From the NCBI GenBank assembly GCA_050486105.1, contig JBJHCR010000079.1, positions 1 to 21,322 on the forward strand: 21,322 nt of DNA, written 5' to 3'. This document shows, one piece after another, positions 14,913 to 21,322 of this stretch (positions are counted from its first letter, which is position 1; the number at the start of each line of letters is the position of its first letter). The notes below the pieces were generated by a model. It made no database searches. It had not been told where the DNA came from and saw nothing but the letters and a program-made list of their open reading frames with translations. This DNA comes from JAEXNA01 sp050486105. Its GTDB lineage: Bacteria; Vulcanimicrobiota; Xenobia; Xenobiales; JADMJV01. A program made the position numbers and the translations under genes.

Positions 14913-15698
14913 GTGTCCAAAGAGTCTGATCGGAAAGATGAGCCTTCCACACAGGTCCCGCCGGAGCGTCGGCAGGGTGGATTCTTGGGAGCTTTTGGGA
15001 AAAAGTCGGGATCTCCGGGTTTGGCAAACTCGGTCCAGCCAGAAGAGACCGAGACTGGCCAACAAGCTCCACTGGGTTCGACAGACCAACGCGAGAAGCG
15101 ATTGATGCTCGAACTTTTCATGCAGTCCGGAGCCCTCTCGGGTAGATTGCGTCGGGCTACTCCCACAAGCGGATATCCGAACGAGCTTTTGAGTGACTCA
15201 GTGTTGGCGGAATTGACTTTTGCCGTGTCGGAATTTGAGCAACGGTGGTCGAGCCTTTTGGCCCCAGGGGCTTCCGAGGGATTGATTCGCCAGTATGAGG
15301 ACAGCCGGAGTGGACTGCTGCGCCAACTTGAAGTGCTTCAGGAAATGCTCCGTCGCGCTTACTCCAGAGGTGCCAGCCTCTCAAGTCCCCCGTGCCCAGA
15401 TGTTGATGCCCAGATGCGAGCACAAGTTCGTGAGGAAGAACACCGTCGAAACATGGCCAAGAGTAAGGCTAAGATCGAGGCCCTCCGGAAGGAGACTCAG
15501 GACCTCATGCGTGAGGCCCAGCATAACACGGCTATGAGTCATCGTCGCCAGAATGAACGCTGGATGCGCACTCACTTTAGTGGAACGACGGGTTTCTACT
15601 GTCCCCGATGCCTTCGACAATATCCCGACCATCACCGGATCTGCTTGAGCTGTGGTCCCTACAGCGATTCTCTCTATGGGTCTCCGCATAGCTATTGA
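14913..15698 (+). CDS. Unknown protein with coiled coil and C-terminal zinc ribbon
   Basis: I do not recognise this 261-aa protein. Residues 1-60 are polar and probably disordered. Residues 62-155 are mainly helical, and 165-215 form a strongly charged Arg/Lys/Glu coiled coil (VREEEHRRNMAKSKAKIEAL). The C-terminus holds a zinc ribbon with C230-x2-C233-x10-C244-x2-C247 (CPRC and CLSC). There is no signal peptide or membrane segment, so it is probably cytosolic and may bind nucleic acid or a partner protein through the ribbon. The start is GTG 14913, preceded by a very good GGGGAGGAG. The gap to the previous gene is 23 nt, so it is probably the last gene of the kinase-regulator operon. Its role in that pathway is unknown. 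Confidence 0.72.
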   Translation: MSKESDRKDEPSTQVPPERRQGGFLGAFGKKSGSPGLANSVQPEETETGQQAPLGSTDQREKRLMLELFMQSGALSGRLRRATPTSGYPNELLSDSVLAELTFAVSEFEQRWSSLLAPGASEGLIRQYEDSRSGLLRQLEVLQEMLRRAYSRGASLSSPPCPDVDAQMRAQVREEEHRRNMAKSKAKIEALRKETQDLMREAQHNTAMSHRRQNERWMRTHFSGTTGFYCPRCLRQYPDHHRICLSCGPYSDSLYGSPHSY

Positions 15699-15965
15699 AT
15701 CGCCGAGGGCGCCCGCTGCTGAGACGTCAAGCTTCTTCTTGCAGCATAGGTCTTGAGAACCTTCGGCGACCACCTCTGCTAACTCTTCGTCGAAGTCGCT
15801 TGAATCGTTTTGGAAAACCTAGCCTCAGTTGTGTCTCGCTGGCCATAAACAGTTAACAAGATGGTCACATTCGACACAAAATCGCAATATCTTGACCATC
15901 CCTTCCCTCGTGATTTCGTTAAAATGAAATCAAGATAAAGATATTCGAAAGCGAGATTCACTCAA
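15699..15965 (+). other. Intergenic region upstream of the low-complexity protein gene
   Basis: These 267 bases separate the zinc-ribbon gene from the next one. No convincing terminator follows the first gene. The right half is A+T-rich (for example GTTAAAATGAAATCAAGATA), as expected of a promoter, but no -35/-10 pair with good spacing stands out. It contains one inverted repeat, listed separately. No small gene was found here. Confidence 0.45.
15860..15900. promoter_or_regulatory. Inverted repeat, possible operator
   Basis: The perfect 8-bp arms GATGGTCA (15860-15867) and TGACCATC (15893-15900) are separated by 25 bp, so their centres are 33 bp apart, about three helical turns on the same face of DNA. 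It lies about 65-105 bp ahead of the next start codon, a reasonable place for an activator or repressor. A chance repeat cannot be excluded. Confidence 0.3.
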
Positions 15966-16880
15966 ATGGCTATAACCGGAATTCAACCCAACTTTCAAGG
16001 CGCTCCTGCAGCAAACCGCCCCATTGCTCCCGTGGGTCAGGGAAATCAAGCCGGCCCGCTGGCTGGAGCCGGACAGAATGGAAACGGATTGGGTGGTCCC
16101 AATGACGGATCCGGTCTCTCCCGCGAAGCTCAGGAGGCTGGGGGAGCTCAGGGTGCCGGCGGTCCTCAACAGGCCGCAGCTATGGCGACCGCACGTTTGG
16201 TGATGGGAATTGGACAGGTGGAGCAAGCTCAACAGTCGGGACAGAATGAAGAGCAGGCTCTTCAAGGTCTCAAACAATCCTACGAGCAAGCCCAACCAGT
16301 GCGCGAAGGCGTCCCTCCCTTCGTCATGAATCGAGCCGAAGAGCTTCTCGGGATCAATAAAGAAGAAGGCGCTCAGGAAGGCGGAAAAAGCGGAGGTTGC
16401 TGCGGTGGTGGTGGACAGCCGCCTGAAGAGGCCGGGGAAGCCAAGGAAGGCGGCGAGAACAAGGACGAGAACACCTTTCCTGAAGATCTCTTGAAAAAGC
16501 TCGAGGAGTTGCTCGGCAAAGACAAGGCTGAGGAAGTCAAGGAGGATGCTGAGAAAGAGACCGATGAGGTCAAAGACGGCGAGAAGCCCGAAGGCACCGA
16601 CAAGCCAGGCGAGACGGACAAGCCAGGTGGAACCGACAAGCCGGATACCGTCGAGGCCACCGGTGAGACCGGAAAGCCCTCCACCCAGGCGGGGGAAGCC
16701 GCCGCATCAGAGAGCTCAAAGCCCACCGCTAAGCCTTCGTCTCCTTCGACTTCCGGAGAGAGTTCCAGCCGCAGCGTCGGAGAAGCGAGCAGCGCCTCCA
16801 GCAGCAAACCGGCTTCCTCCTCCAAGCCTGCTGCGACTTCCAAACCGGCTGCCGCTCCTAAGGCAGCAGCCAAAAAATAG
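15966..16880 (+). CDS. Low-complexity protein of unknown function
   Basis: This 304-aa protein has four zones. Residues 1-65 are rich in Gly, Gln, Asn and Pro. Residues 66-130 are a short helical region (ARLVMGIGQVEQAQQ, then FVMNRAEELLGINKEEG) and the only part that looks folded. Residues 135-225 are Gly/Glu/Lys-rich, with a striking GKSGGCCGGGG and an acidic coiled coil (EDLLKKLEELLGKDKAEEV). Residues 205-304 contain TDKPGE-type repeats and then a Ser/Ala/Lys/Pro tail resembling histone H1 tails (SSSKPAATSKPAAAPKAAAKK). There is no signal peptide. ATG 15966 lacks a strong Shine-Dalgarno. The frame is real rather than chance: it ends just before a strong terminator and the codons keep the third-position GC bias. 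It could be a structural, DNA-binding or secreted-without-signal protein; none of these is shown. Confidence 0.7.
   Translation: MAITGIQPNFQGAPAANRPIAPVGQGNQAGPLAGAGQNGNGLGGPNDGSGLSREAQEAGGAQGAGGPQQAAAMATARLVMGIGQVEQAQQSGQNEEQALQGLKQSYEQAQPVREGVPPFVMNRAEELLGINKEEGAQEGGKSGGCCGGGGQPPEEAGEAKEGGENKDENTFPEDLLKKLEELLGKDKAEEVKEDAEKETDEVKDGEKPEGTDKPGETDKPGGTDKPDTVEATGETGKPSTQAGEAAASESSKPTAKPSSPSTSGESSSRSVGEASSASSSKPASSSKPAATSKPAAAPKAAAKK
16596..16649 (+). repeat. Three tandem 18-bp units encoding TDKPxx
   Basis: Three consecutive 18-bp units encode TDKPGE, TDKPGG and TDKPDT inside the low-complexity protein. The unit GACAAGCC is kept at the DNA level, with third-base changes elsewhere. This suggests recent slippage-type expansion under selection for the peptide. 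Confidence 0.8.
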
Positions 16881-16892
16881 ATACCTCAGCCA

Positions 16893-16944
16893 CCACAGCT
16901 CGAGAAAGGACCGTCTCGAAAGGCGGTCCTTTTTCGAGCTGTGG
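16893..16944 (+). terminator. Strong hairpin terminator
   Basis: Two 21-nt arms (16893-16913 and 16924-16944) pair with only one mismatch around a 10-nt loop. The inner stem GGACCG/CGGTCC is followed at once by TTTTT, the classical intrinsic terminator core, and the outer arms extend it on both sides. It lies 13 nt after the stop of the low-complexity gene and so separates it from the lipase-like gene. The matching A-run on the other side could also give some activity on the minus strand. Confidence 0.85.
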
Positions 16945-17012
16945 AAATCACCTGGGGCAATCTGTCGTTCGTGTAACAGTTCGTTTAACAGCATTCTCTG
17001 GATAACCGGTAT

Positions 17013-17024
17013 CATAATTATAAT
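17013..17024 (+). promoter_or_regulatory. A+T-rich -10-like sequence next to the lipase start
   Basis: CATAAT (17013-17018) and TATAAT (17019-17024) lie back to back directly before and over ATG 17023. If CATAAT is the -10, transcription would begin about at the ATG and the mRNA would be leaderless or nearly so, which fits the absence of a Shine-Dalgarno there. No good -35 is seen, although TTAACA occurs at 16985-16990 with too long a spacer (22 bp). Confidence 0.35.
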
Positions 17025-18093
17025 GTTTATTGGAGAGTTTCGACCAAGAACCGGGCAAGCTACCTCGATTCGCCCGCCGCAGCAATCGAAAGAGGCTTTA
17101 GGTTCCCAAGCTGCCCAAGCCGAGGCACAGCCAAAGGAAAGTTTCCATTCGGAGGGTTTGTTCAAGCCTATCAGAGATTTGGGCATCGGTGGTAGACTCT
17201 TAAGTCTTGGTCAACTCTACCGTATGAAGAAGGAAAAAATTTCCAAGGAGTTCGCCAAGAATCCACCCTTGGCTGAGGCCCCTTCGGTAACCTTGGAAAA
17301 GCCACTGGTTCTGGTGCCGGGTTGGACCACAACTCGAGAAGCCTTCGACCCCCTGGTGGAGAAGTTGACCGAGGATGGCCGCAACGGGGGCGCTGTCATT
17401 TTCGTCTCCGAAGGTGAGTTTTTCTTGGATCGAGCCTGTCAGGTCAAAGCCGATCAAAAATCTCTCCAGGCCAATCCTCCGAAGCTCTTCGAGGTCGTCT
17501 GGAGCGATATCAGAATTCCACCGAACGAGTCTGCTCAAGAGCTGCCTGGGAACCTCAAAGCGATCAAAGATCTCACCGGTGAAAAGAAACTTGACGTCAG
17601 CGCCTACAGCATGGGTGGCTTGGCTACCCGCGCTTACCTCGATGCGGGGGGTAACGACATCGACCAATTGATGTTCTTGGGAACCCCTCATCAGGGTGCC
17701 AAGTTTGCCGATCTGGCTCGCGAAGCCCTTCGCCGAGACATCGGTTGGGCTGTATCTCTGGCAGGCCTGCTTCCCGCCGACCTTCCGGCCCTGGACTGGT
17801 TGGCTCCGGTGAACAGCCGTTCGGGTAATCCCCAATTGCAGGAACTCAACGAACGCTGGCCTCAACAGAAGGCCCAGGTGAACAGAGTTCAGAGCGTTGG
17901 GGGTTTGGGTACGGTTAGCGCTCAATCAGGTTGGAAGTTCTGGACCGATGGTGATGGCTTGGTGGCAGCCGATGCGGTGGCCCCCCCGGGAGAAACCCCA
18001 GTTTTGCTCCCCAATCAGCACCATAGCCATCTGAACAACGACCCTCTAGTTTACGCCGAGATGCAAAGGTTCTTCGGCTGGCAAACCGCCTAG
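17023..18093 (+). CDS. Lipase-fold alpha/beta hydrolase
   Basis: The 356-aa product has an unstructured N-terminus (1-45, rich in Gln, Ala, Pro). The hydrolase core begins at PLVLVPGWTTTREAFDPLVEKL (oxyanion-hole region). The nucleophile elbow LDVSAYSMGGLATRAYL has S196 in A-x-S-x-G, followed by LMFLGTPHQGAKFADLA, a motif typical of bacterial triacylglycerol lipases and PGAP1-like esterases. The acid is likely D309 or D311 in FWTDGDGLVAADA, and the His is H333, H334 or H336 in NQHHSHLNNDPLVYAEM. There is no signal peptide, unusual for a secreted lipase, so it may act inside the cell or leave by another route. The frame is open back to 16546, but that part overlaps the previous gene and terminator; I start at ATG 17023. 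The substrate ester is unknown. Confidence 0.82.
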   Translation: MFIGEFRPRTGQATSIRPPQQSKEALGSQAAQAEAQPKESFHSEGLFKPIRDLGIGGRLLSLGQLYRMKKEKISKEFAKNPPLAEAPSVTLEKPLVLVPGWTTTREAFDPLVEKLTEDGRNGGAVIFVSEGEFFLDRACQVKADQKSLQANPPKLFEVVWSDIRIPPNESAQELPGNLKAIKDLTGEKKLDVSAYSMGGLATRAYLDAGGNDIDQLMFLGTPHQGAKFADLAREALRRDIGWAVSLAGLLPADLPALDWLAPVNSRSGNPQLQELNERWPQQKAQVNRVQSVGGLGTVSAQSGWKFWTDGDGLVAADAVAPPGETPVLLPNQHHSHLNNDPLVYAEMQRFFGWQTA

Positions 18094-18242
18094 CCAACGA
18101 AACGACGGAACCTGAATCGACTCTTTAGCCTTTCCCGGAGGTGTGGGTCTGAGCGCAAAGAATGGTTTCCAGAACCGTGAAGTTGGACCATCTTGAGAAA
18201 GCCTGCGCCCCAATTGACTCTTGCGATCCTCGTTCAGTGAGT

Positions 18243-18266
18243 TGCGAAGCGAACAAAACCTTCGCA
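18243..18266 (+). other. Short hairpin upstream of the HTTM genes
   Basis: The perfect 7-bp arms TGCGAAG (18243-18249) and CTTCGCA (18260-18266) surround a 10-nt loop in the 195-nt gap between the lipase-like gene and the first HTTM gene. There is no T-run, so it is not a standard terminator. It may be a 5'-leader structure or an operator, or chance. Confidence 0.3.
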
Positions 18267-18288
18267 CAAAGACTTGGGATTCAATGAG

Positions 18289-19815
18289 ATGCTAGGAACC
18301 TTCAGGTCGGCCCTCGCAAGCAAACTCAAGAGTCAAATCGTCAACTACCCTGCCCTCGCCTTTGGGGCCGATCTTCGCTCTCTGGCTTTAATGCGGATGG
18401 GTTACGGACTGATCATTCTGGTCGATTTGGCGGTGCGAAGCACCAACCTCCGAGCGCACTATAGCGACCAAGGAGTGCTCCCTCTGCAGCTCATGTATGA
18501 AAGATCTGGACATCTGGAGTACTGGTCGTTTCACGGAATCAACGGCTCGGTGGGCTTCCAGGCACTGCTCTTTGGAATTCACGCCCTGGCGGCTTTGGCT
18601 CTCTTGTCTGGCTATCGAACCCGCTGGGCCACCATTGCCTGTTTCCTGCTCGCCATCTCTTTGCAATCTCGAAACTATGCGGTCCTCAATGGGGGGGACA
18701 ACTGGATGCGCCTGACCCTTCTCTGGGCCATCTTTTTGCCCTGGGGACACCGGTGGTCCCTGGATGCTCGGAACACCCAGCCGAAGAGTCTCACGGTGCT
18801 GAGTGTTGGTAGTGCAGCTCTCATTCAACAGATTTTCACCGTCTATTTCTTGGCGGGAATTTTCAAAACGGCCGACACCTGGAGGGTCACAGGAGAGGCC
18901 ATTTATCTGTCCTTGCATCTCGTTCAGTGGAGTTCCGACTATGCGGAATACCTTCTATACTATCCCGACTTGCTGAATCGATTGACTTTCGCGACCTACT
19001 GGTTCGAGGTTCTCGGACCGTTTCTCTTCATCTTCCCGCTTTTCACGGCTCAGTTGCGAACGTTTGCAGTAGTTACGTTTTTTTCGTTTCATTTCGGTCT
19101 ACTCATGGGATTGGAACTCGGAGTGTTCGCCTATGTGGGCATGGTCACGGTGATCGGTTTATTGCCTGGTTGGGCCTGGACCAAGCCACCCTTGCGTTGG
19201 ATGGAGAGACTTTTCGATGGTCTCTCAGAGCAGTTTCGAAAGTTCGGGTCGTGGGATTGGGTCCCACCGACCAGACCGCATGCTCCCATCCCAAATCGTA
19301 GTACAGCGTGCTTTGTGCTGGTCTTCATGGTGTTGTCTGCGTTGTGGAACATCAATTCGTATCTGTACGGCCGCAATGAGATCCCCGAAAAGATAAGAGT
19401 TGCCAGCAACATCCTCAGAGTCGACCAATACTGGGCCTTGTTTGCCCCCGGACCTTCAAGACATGGAGGTTGGATAGATATTGAGGGAGTTTTGGCTGAC
19501 GGCAGCAGGGTCGATCTCTTGAGAGGGAGAGGATCTCCGACTTTCCAGCGTCCGCGATCGTCGACCATCTATCCCACCCAACGCTGGAAGCGCTTGTATG
19601 TGGTGGCATCAGGGGCGCGAGGTGAGTTTCTTTTGCCCTATCTGGCGCGTCATCATTTCGAGCAATGGGATCGCTATCGTCCGGAGCGGGCAGATGAACT
19701 CCGTAAGGTGCGCATGTATTGGTCCACCCAGGCCACCCTTCCCAACTTCGAGGACGCCCCGCCCCATAGGAGGCTTCTTGGAGACTTTACCCGACAGCAG
19801 GTCAAAGAGCTATGA
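18289..19815 (+). CDS. HTTM-domain membrane protein (gamma-carboxylase-like), copy 1
   Basis: This protein of about 508 aa has the HTTM pattern found in vitamin K-dependent gamma-carboxylase relatives: LRSLALMRMGYGLIILVDL in the first membrane helix, a YSDQGVLPL turn, HALAALALLSGYRTRWATIA, NGGDNWMRLTLLWAIFLPWG, and further helices to about residue 285. A hydrophilic region then contains one more membrane helix (CFVLVFMVLSALWNI) and ends in a soluble C-terminal domain with QYWALFAPGPSRHGGWIDIEG and FEDAPPHRRLL. Bacterial members sit in the inner membrane; most have no proven reaction, and carboxylase activity cannot be assumed. I chose ATG 18289; TTG 18274 in the same frame is an alternative, and neither has a strong Shine-Dalgarno. 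Its stop overlaps the start of the second copy. Confidence 0.8.
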   Translation: MLGTFRSALASKLKSQIVNYPALAFGADLRSLALMRMGYGLIILVDLAVRSTNLRAHYSDQGVLPLQLMYERSGHLEYWSFHGINGSVGFQALLFGIHALAALALLSGYRTRWATIACFLLAISLQSRNYAVLNGGDNWMRLTLLWAIFLPWGHRWSLDARNTQPKSLTVLSVGSAALIQQIFTVYFLAGIFKTADTWRVTGEAIYLSLHLVQWSSDYAEYLLYYPDLLNRLTFATYWFEVLGPFLFIFPLFTAQLRTFAVVTFFSFHFGLLMGLELGVFAYVGMVTVIGLLPGWAWTKPPLRWMERLFDGLSEQFRKFGSWDWVPPTRPHAPIPNRSTACFVLVFMVLSALWNINSYLYGRNEIPEKIRVASNILRVDQYWALFAPGPSRHGGWIDIEGVLADGSRVDLLRGRGSPTFQRPRSSTIYPTQRWKRLYVVASGARGEFLLPYLARHHFEQWDRYRPERADELRKVRMYWSTQATLPNFEDAPPHRRLLGDFTRQQVKEL

Positions 19816-21275
19816 CTCGCACCCTGAGCGAGATCTTCAGTTTGGATCTTCGGTCTTTAGCCCTGATGCGAGTTGGGCTGGCCTTGGTTCTGCTCTTCGA
19901 CCTGTTCACGTCTTTGAGGTTTGTGTCTCTATTCTATTCGGATTCGGGCTTGCTTCCCCGCTCTAGTCTGGTCGCTCATAGCTTTCACAACTTTGTCACT
20001 TCGCTCTATGTGGCAGGAGGATGGTGGCCGTACTCGGTTCTGCTCCTAGGCGTTCAGTTGGCATTTGCCGTCGCTCTGCTGTTGGGTTATCGAACCCGCT
20101 TGGCTACAGCCGCTTCCTTTATCATGCTGCTGTGGCTTCACCAGAGAAATCCCTTGCTCATAACTGGGGGCGATGTTTGGATTAAGGCCGGCCTGTTTTG
20201 GATGATCTTTGTTCCCTGGGGTGCCTATTGGTCCTGGGACTCGAGAGGTAGAGAAAAACCTCACCCTCAAGTCTGTAGCGTAGCTAGTTTGGGGTTTGTT
20301 CTGCAAGCAATTTCGGTCTGGTTGGTGGCAGGTTGGGTTAAGAGCGGACCGGCCTGGACCCAAGACGGGTCGGCGATCTCCGGGGTGCTGCAAACTGCCG
20401 ACGTTCAAGGCGGAGTTGCAGGAGTTCTGCTTTACTTTCCCGGCTTGCTCTCGGGTCTCACGGGTGCGGTGCTGATCCTGGAGCGTTTTGGACCCTTTCT
20501 GTTGCTTTGTCCTTGGGCCTTCGGTCCGGTGCGAACTGTCGTGGCCCTCTTATTTACGACGTTTCATCTCGGTCTTTATCTAGGAATCTCTCTTCACACC
20601 TTTGGTGCAGTCGGGGCGTGCACCGCGTTCGGCTTACTCCCAGGATGGGCCTGGACGCAATTGCGCGTTGGTCGGAGCCTGGAACGGCGCCTCGACCAGG
20701 TTACCTCGCCATCTGGAGTCGAAGCAATAACGGTCATGGACCCTCTGTCGTCGTTTCGAGGACGAACTTCGGCTCATTCCCCAGTGGTATTCTTGCTCTT
20801 GTCTCTGGTCCTAGTATCTTGTTTGGTCCAAAATCTGAACAGCCTTTGGCCTAGAGTGCCTAAGCCCAAGGTGCTAGATAGCGTAACCCTGCTTCTGGGC
20901 TTAGAACAGAACTGGCGCCTCTTTGCCCCGGGCCCTCCTGAGACCAGTCTTGGAGTCGTTTTCGAAGGGGTCACTTCTCGGGGAAAAAAAATTCTGCTCG
21001 ACGATCTCGGGCGGCAACTCTCGGCCAAATCTCCCCCGAAGCTCGGGTTCTCTCACCTCCGCTTGAGGCAATTCGGCTCAACTCTCAGCAAGCGAAAGCA
21101 CTCTCAGGGCTTGGCCGAGGGTTACACCAGAGCGGTGGTGCGACGCTGGAATCGAAAGAACCCTGGGAATCCCCTGAGAGAACTGAACCTCCATCTGCTG
21201 TGGGCTCCGATCTTGCCTGGTTTCGAAGACTCGCCTCCCCGTCGACGACTTCTCTATCGGTATCGTGTGAAATGA
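19812..21275 (+). CDS. HTTM-domain membrane protein (gamma-carboxylase-like), copy 2
   Basis: This 487-aa paralogue of the preceding gene starts at ATG 19812 in an ATGA overlap. Shared blocks in the same order include DLRSLALMRVGLALVLLFDL, YSDSGLLPRSS, LLGYRTRLATAASF, GGDVWIKAGLFWMIFVPWGAYWS, GLLPGWAWT, LEQNWRLFAPGP and, at the end, PGFEDSPPRRRLLYRY. It therefore has the same fold: a multi-helix membrane domain plus a soluble C-terminal domain. The two sequences have diverged outside these blocks, so the duplication is old or the copies have distinct roles, perhaps as a heterodimer. It is the last complete gene in the window; 47 bases follow without a visible gene. Confidence 0.82.
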   Translation: MTRTLSEIFSLDLRSLALMRVGLALVLLFDLFTSLRFVSLFYSDSGLLPRSSLVAHSFHNFVTSLYVAGGWWPYSVLLLGVQLAFAVALLLGYRTRLATAASFIMLLWLHQRNPLLITGGDVWIKAGLFWMIFVPWGAYWSWDSRGREKPHPQVCSVASLGFVLQAISVWLVAGWVKSGPAWTQDGSAISGVLQTADVQGGVAGVLLYFPGLLSGLTGAVLILERFGPFLLLCPWAFGPVRTVVALLFTTFHLGLYLGISLHTFGAVGACTAFGLLPGWAWTQLRVGRSLERRLDQVTSPSGVEAITVMDPLSSFRGRTSAHSPVVFLLLSLVLVSCLVQNLNSLWPRVPKPKVLDSVTLLLGLEQNWRLFAPGPPETSLGVVFEGVTSRGKKILLDDLGRQLSAKSPPKLGFSHLRLRQFGSTLSKRKHSQGLAEGYTRAVVRRWNRKNPGNPLRELNLHLLWAPILPGFEDSPPRRRLLYRYRVK

Positions 21276-21322
21276 GGGCGCCGGGTCGGGGTTCCATTCC
21301 AGCGAAGGGCCGCCGATGCTGG

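Noticed and set aside
16373..16873. Minus-strand Leu/Ser/Ala-rich frame that looks like a membrane or repeat protein
   Set aside because: It is antisense to the Glu/Lys/Pro/Ser repeats of the low-complexity gene; the apparent hydrophobicity follows from reading repeats backwards.
16546..17022. In-frame 5' extension of the lipase gene
   Set aside because: It overlaps the low-complexity gene in another frame and runs through the strong terminator; the encoded Arg/Pro/Ser-rich sequence is a shadow.
1..21322. Frequent CTCGA/TCGAG words across many genes
   Set aside because: They occur mostly as a CTC Leu codon before a GAN codon, or as part of TCGAG/CGAG Glu/Arg contexts, so codon choice explains them without a special signal.
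1..21322. CRISPR array, tRNA, rRNA, insertion sequence or attachment site
   Set aside because: None was seen: no regularly spaced repeats beyond the two operators and the in-gene TDKP repeat, no transposase or integrase motifs, and no tRNA-like cloverleaf recognised by eye.

Overview
The window looks like a stretch of chromosome from a diderm (Gram-negative-type) bacterium. An RND efflux permease with its periplasmic adaptor implies two membranes. GC content is moderate to high, genes are packed with ATGA, GTGA and TAATG overlaps, and TTG and GTG starts are common. No rRNA, tRNA, CRISPR array, insertion sequence or phage gene was seen. I cannot place the phylum from sequence alone.

Left part (1-3202, minus strand): the N-terminal part of a GNAT-like acetyltransferase runs off the left edge, preceded by a B12-binding-type radical SAM protein. 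Further right is a nucleotidyltransferase that appears fused in frame to its usual small partner protein. It is translationally coupled (ATGA) to a TetR-family repressor. The TetR gene is divergent from an RND efflux operon (3298-7529, plus strand). The 95 bp between them hold two copies of a near-palindromic operator lying over recognisable promoters in both directions, so TetR very probably represses both itself and the pump.

Centre (7623-11489, plus strand): a compact three-gene unit of lower GC. It encodes a 211-aa protein of unknown family, a 738-aa STAND-like P-loop NTPase with a TPR-like region, and a 342-aa metallo-beta-lactamase-fold protein of the ComEC-like type. STAND NTPase plus MBL-fold partner is a combination known from NTP-dependent conflict (antiviral) systems such as AVAST type 1. 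The first gene has no family I can name. This is the best candidate for an undescribed system here, although its defence role is inference.

Right of centre: a family 2 glycosyltransferase (minus strand) faces away from a four-gene plus-strand cluster. That cluster holds a NarL-type sensor histidine kinase, its LuxR-type response regulator, a nucleotidyltransferase-fold protein that has lost its catalytic residues, and an unknown coiled-coil protein ending in a zinc ribbon.

Right end (15966-21275, plus strand): a low-complexity Gly/Gln/Ala- then Glu/Lys/Pro/Ser-rich protein ends at a very strong hairpin terminator. It is followed by a cytoplasmic-looking lipase-fold alpha/beta hydrolase and a tandem, ATGA-overlapping pair of HTTM (vitamin K-dependent gamma-carboxylase-like) membrane proteins. 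The last 47 bases hold no gene that I can see.
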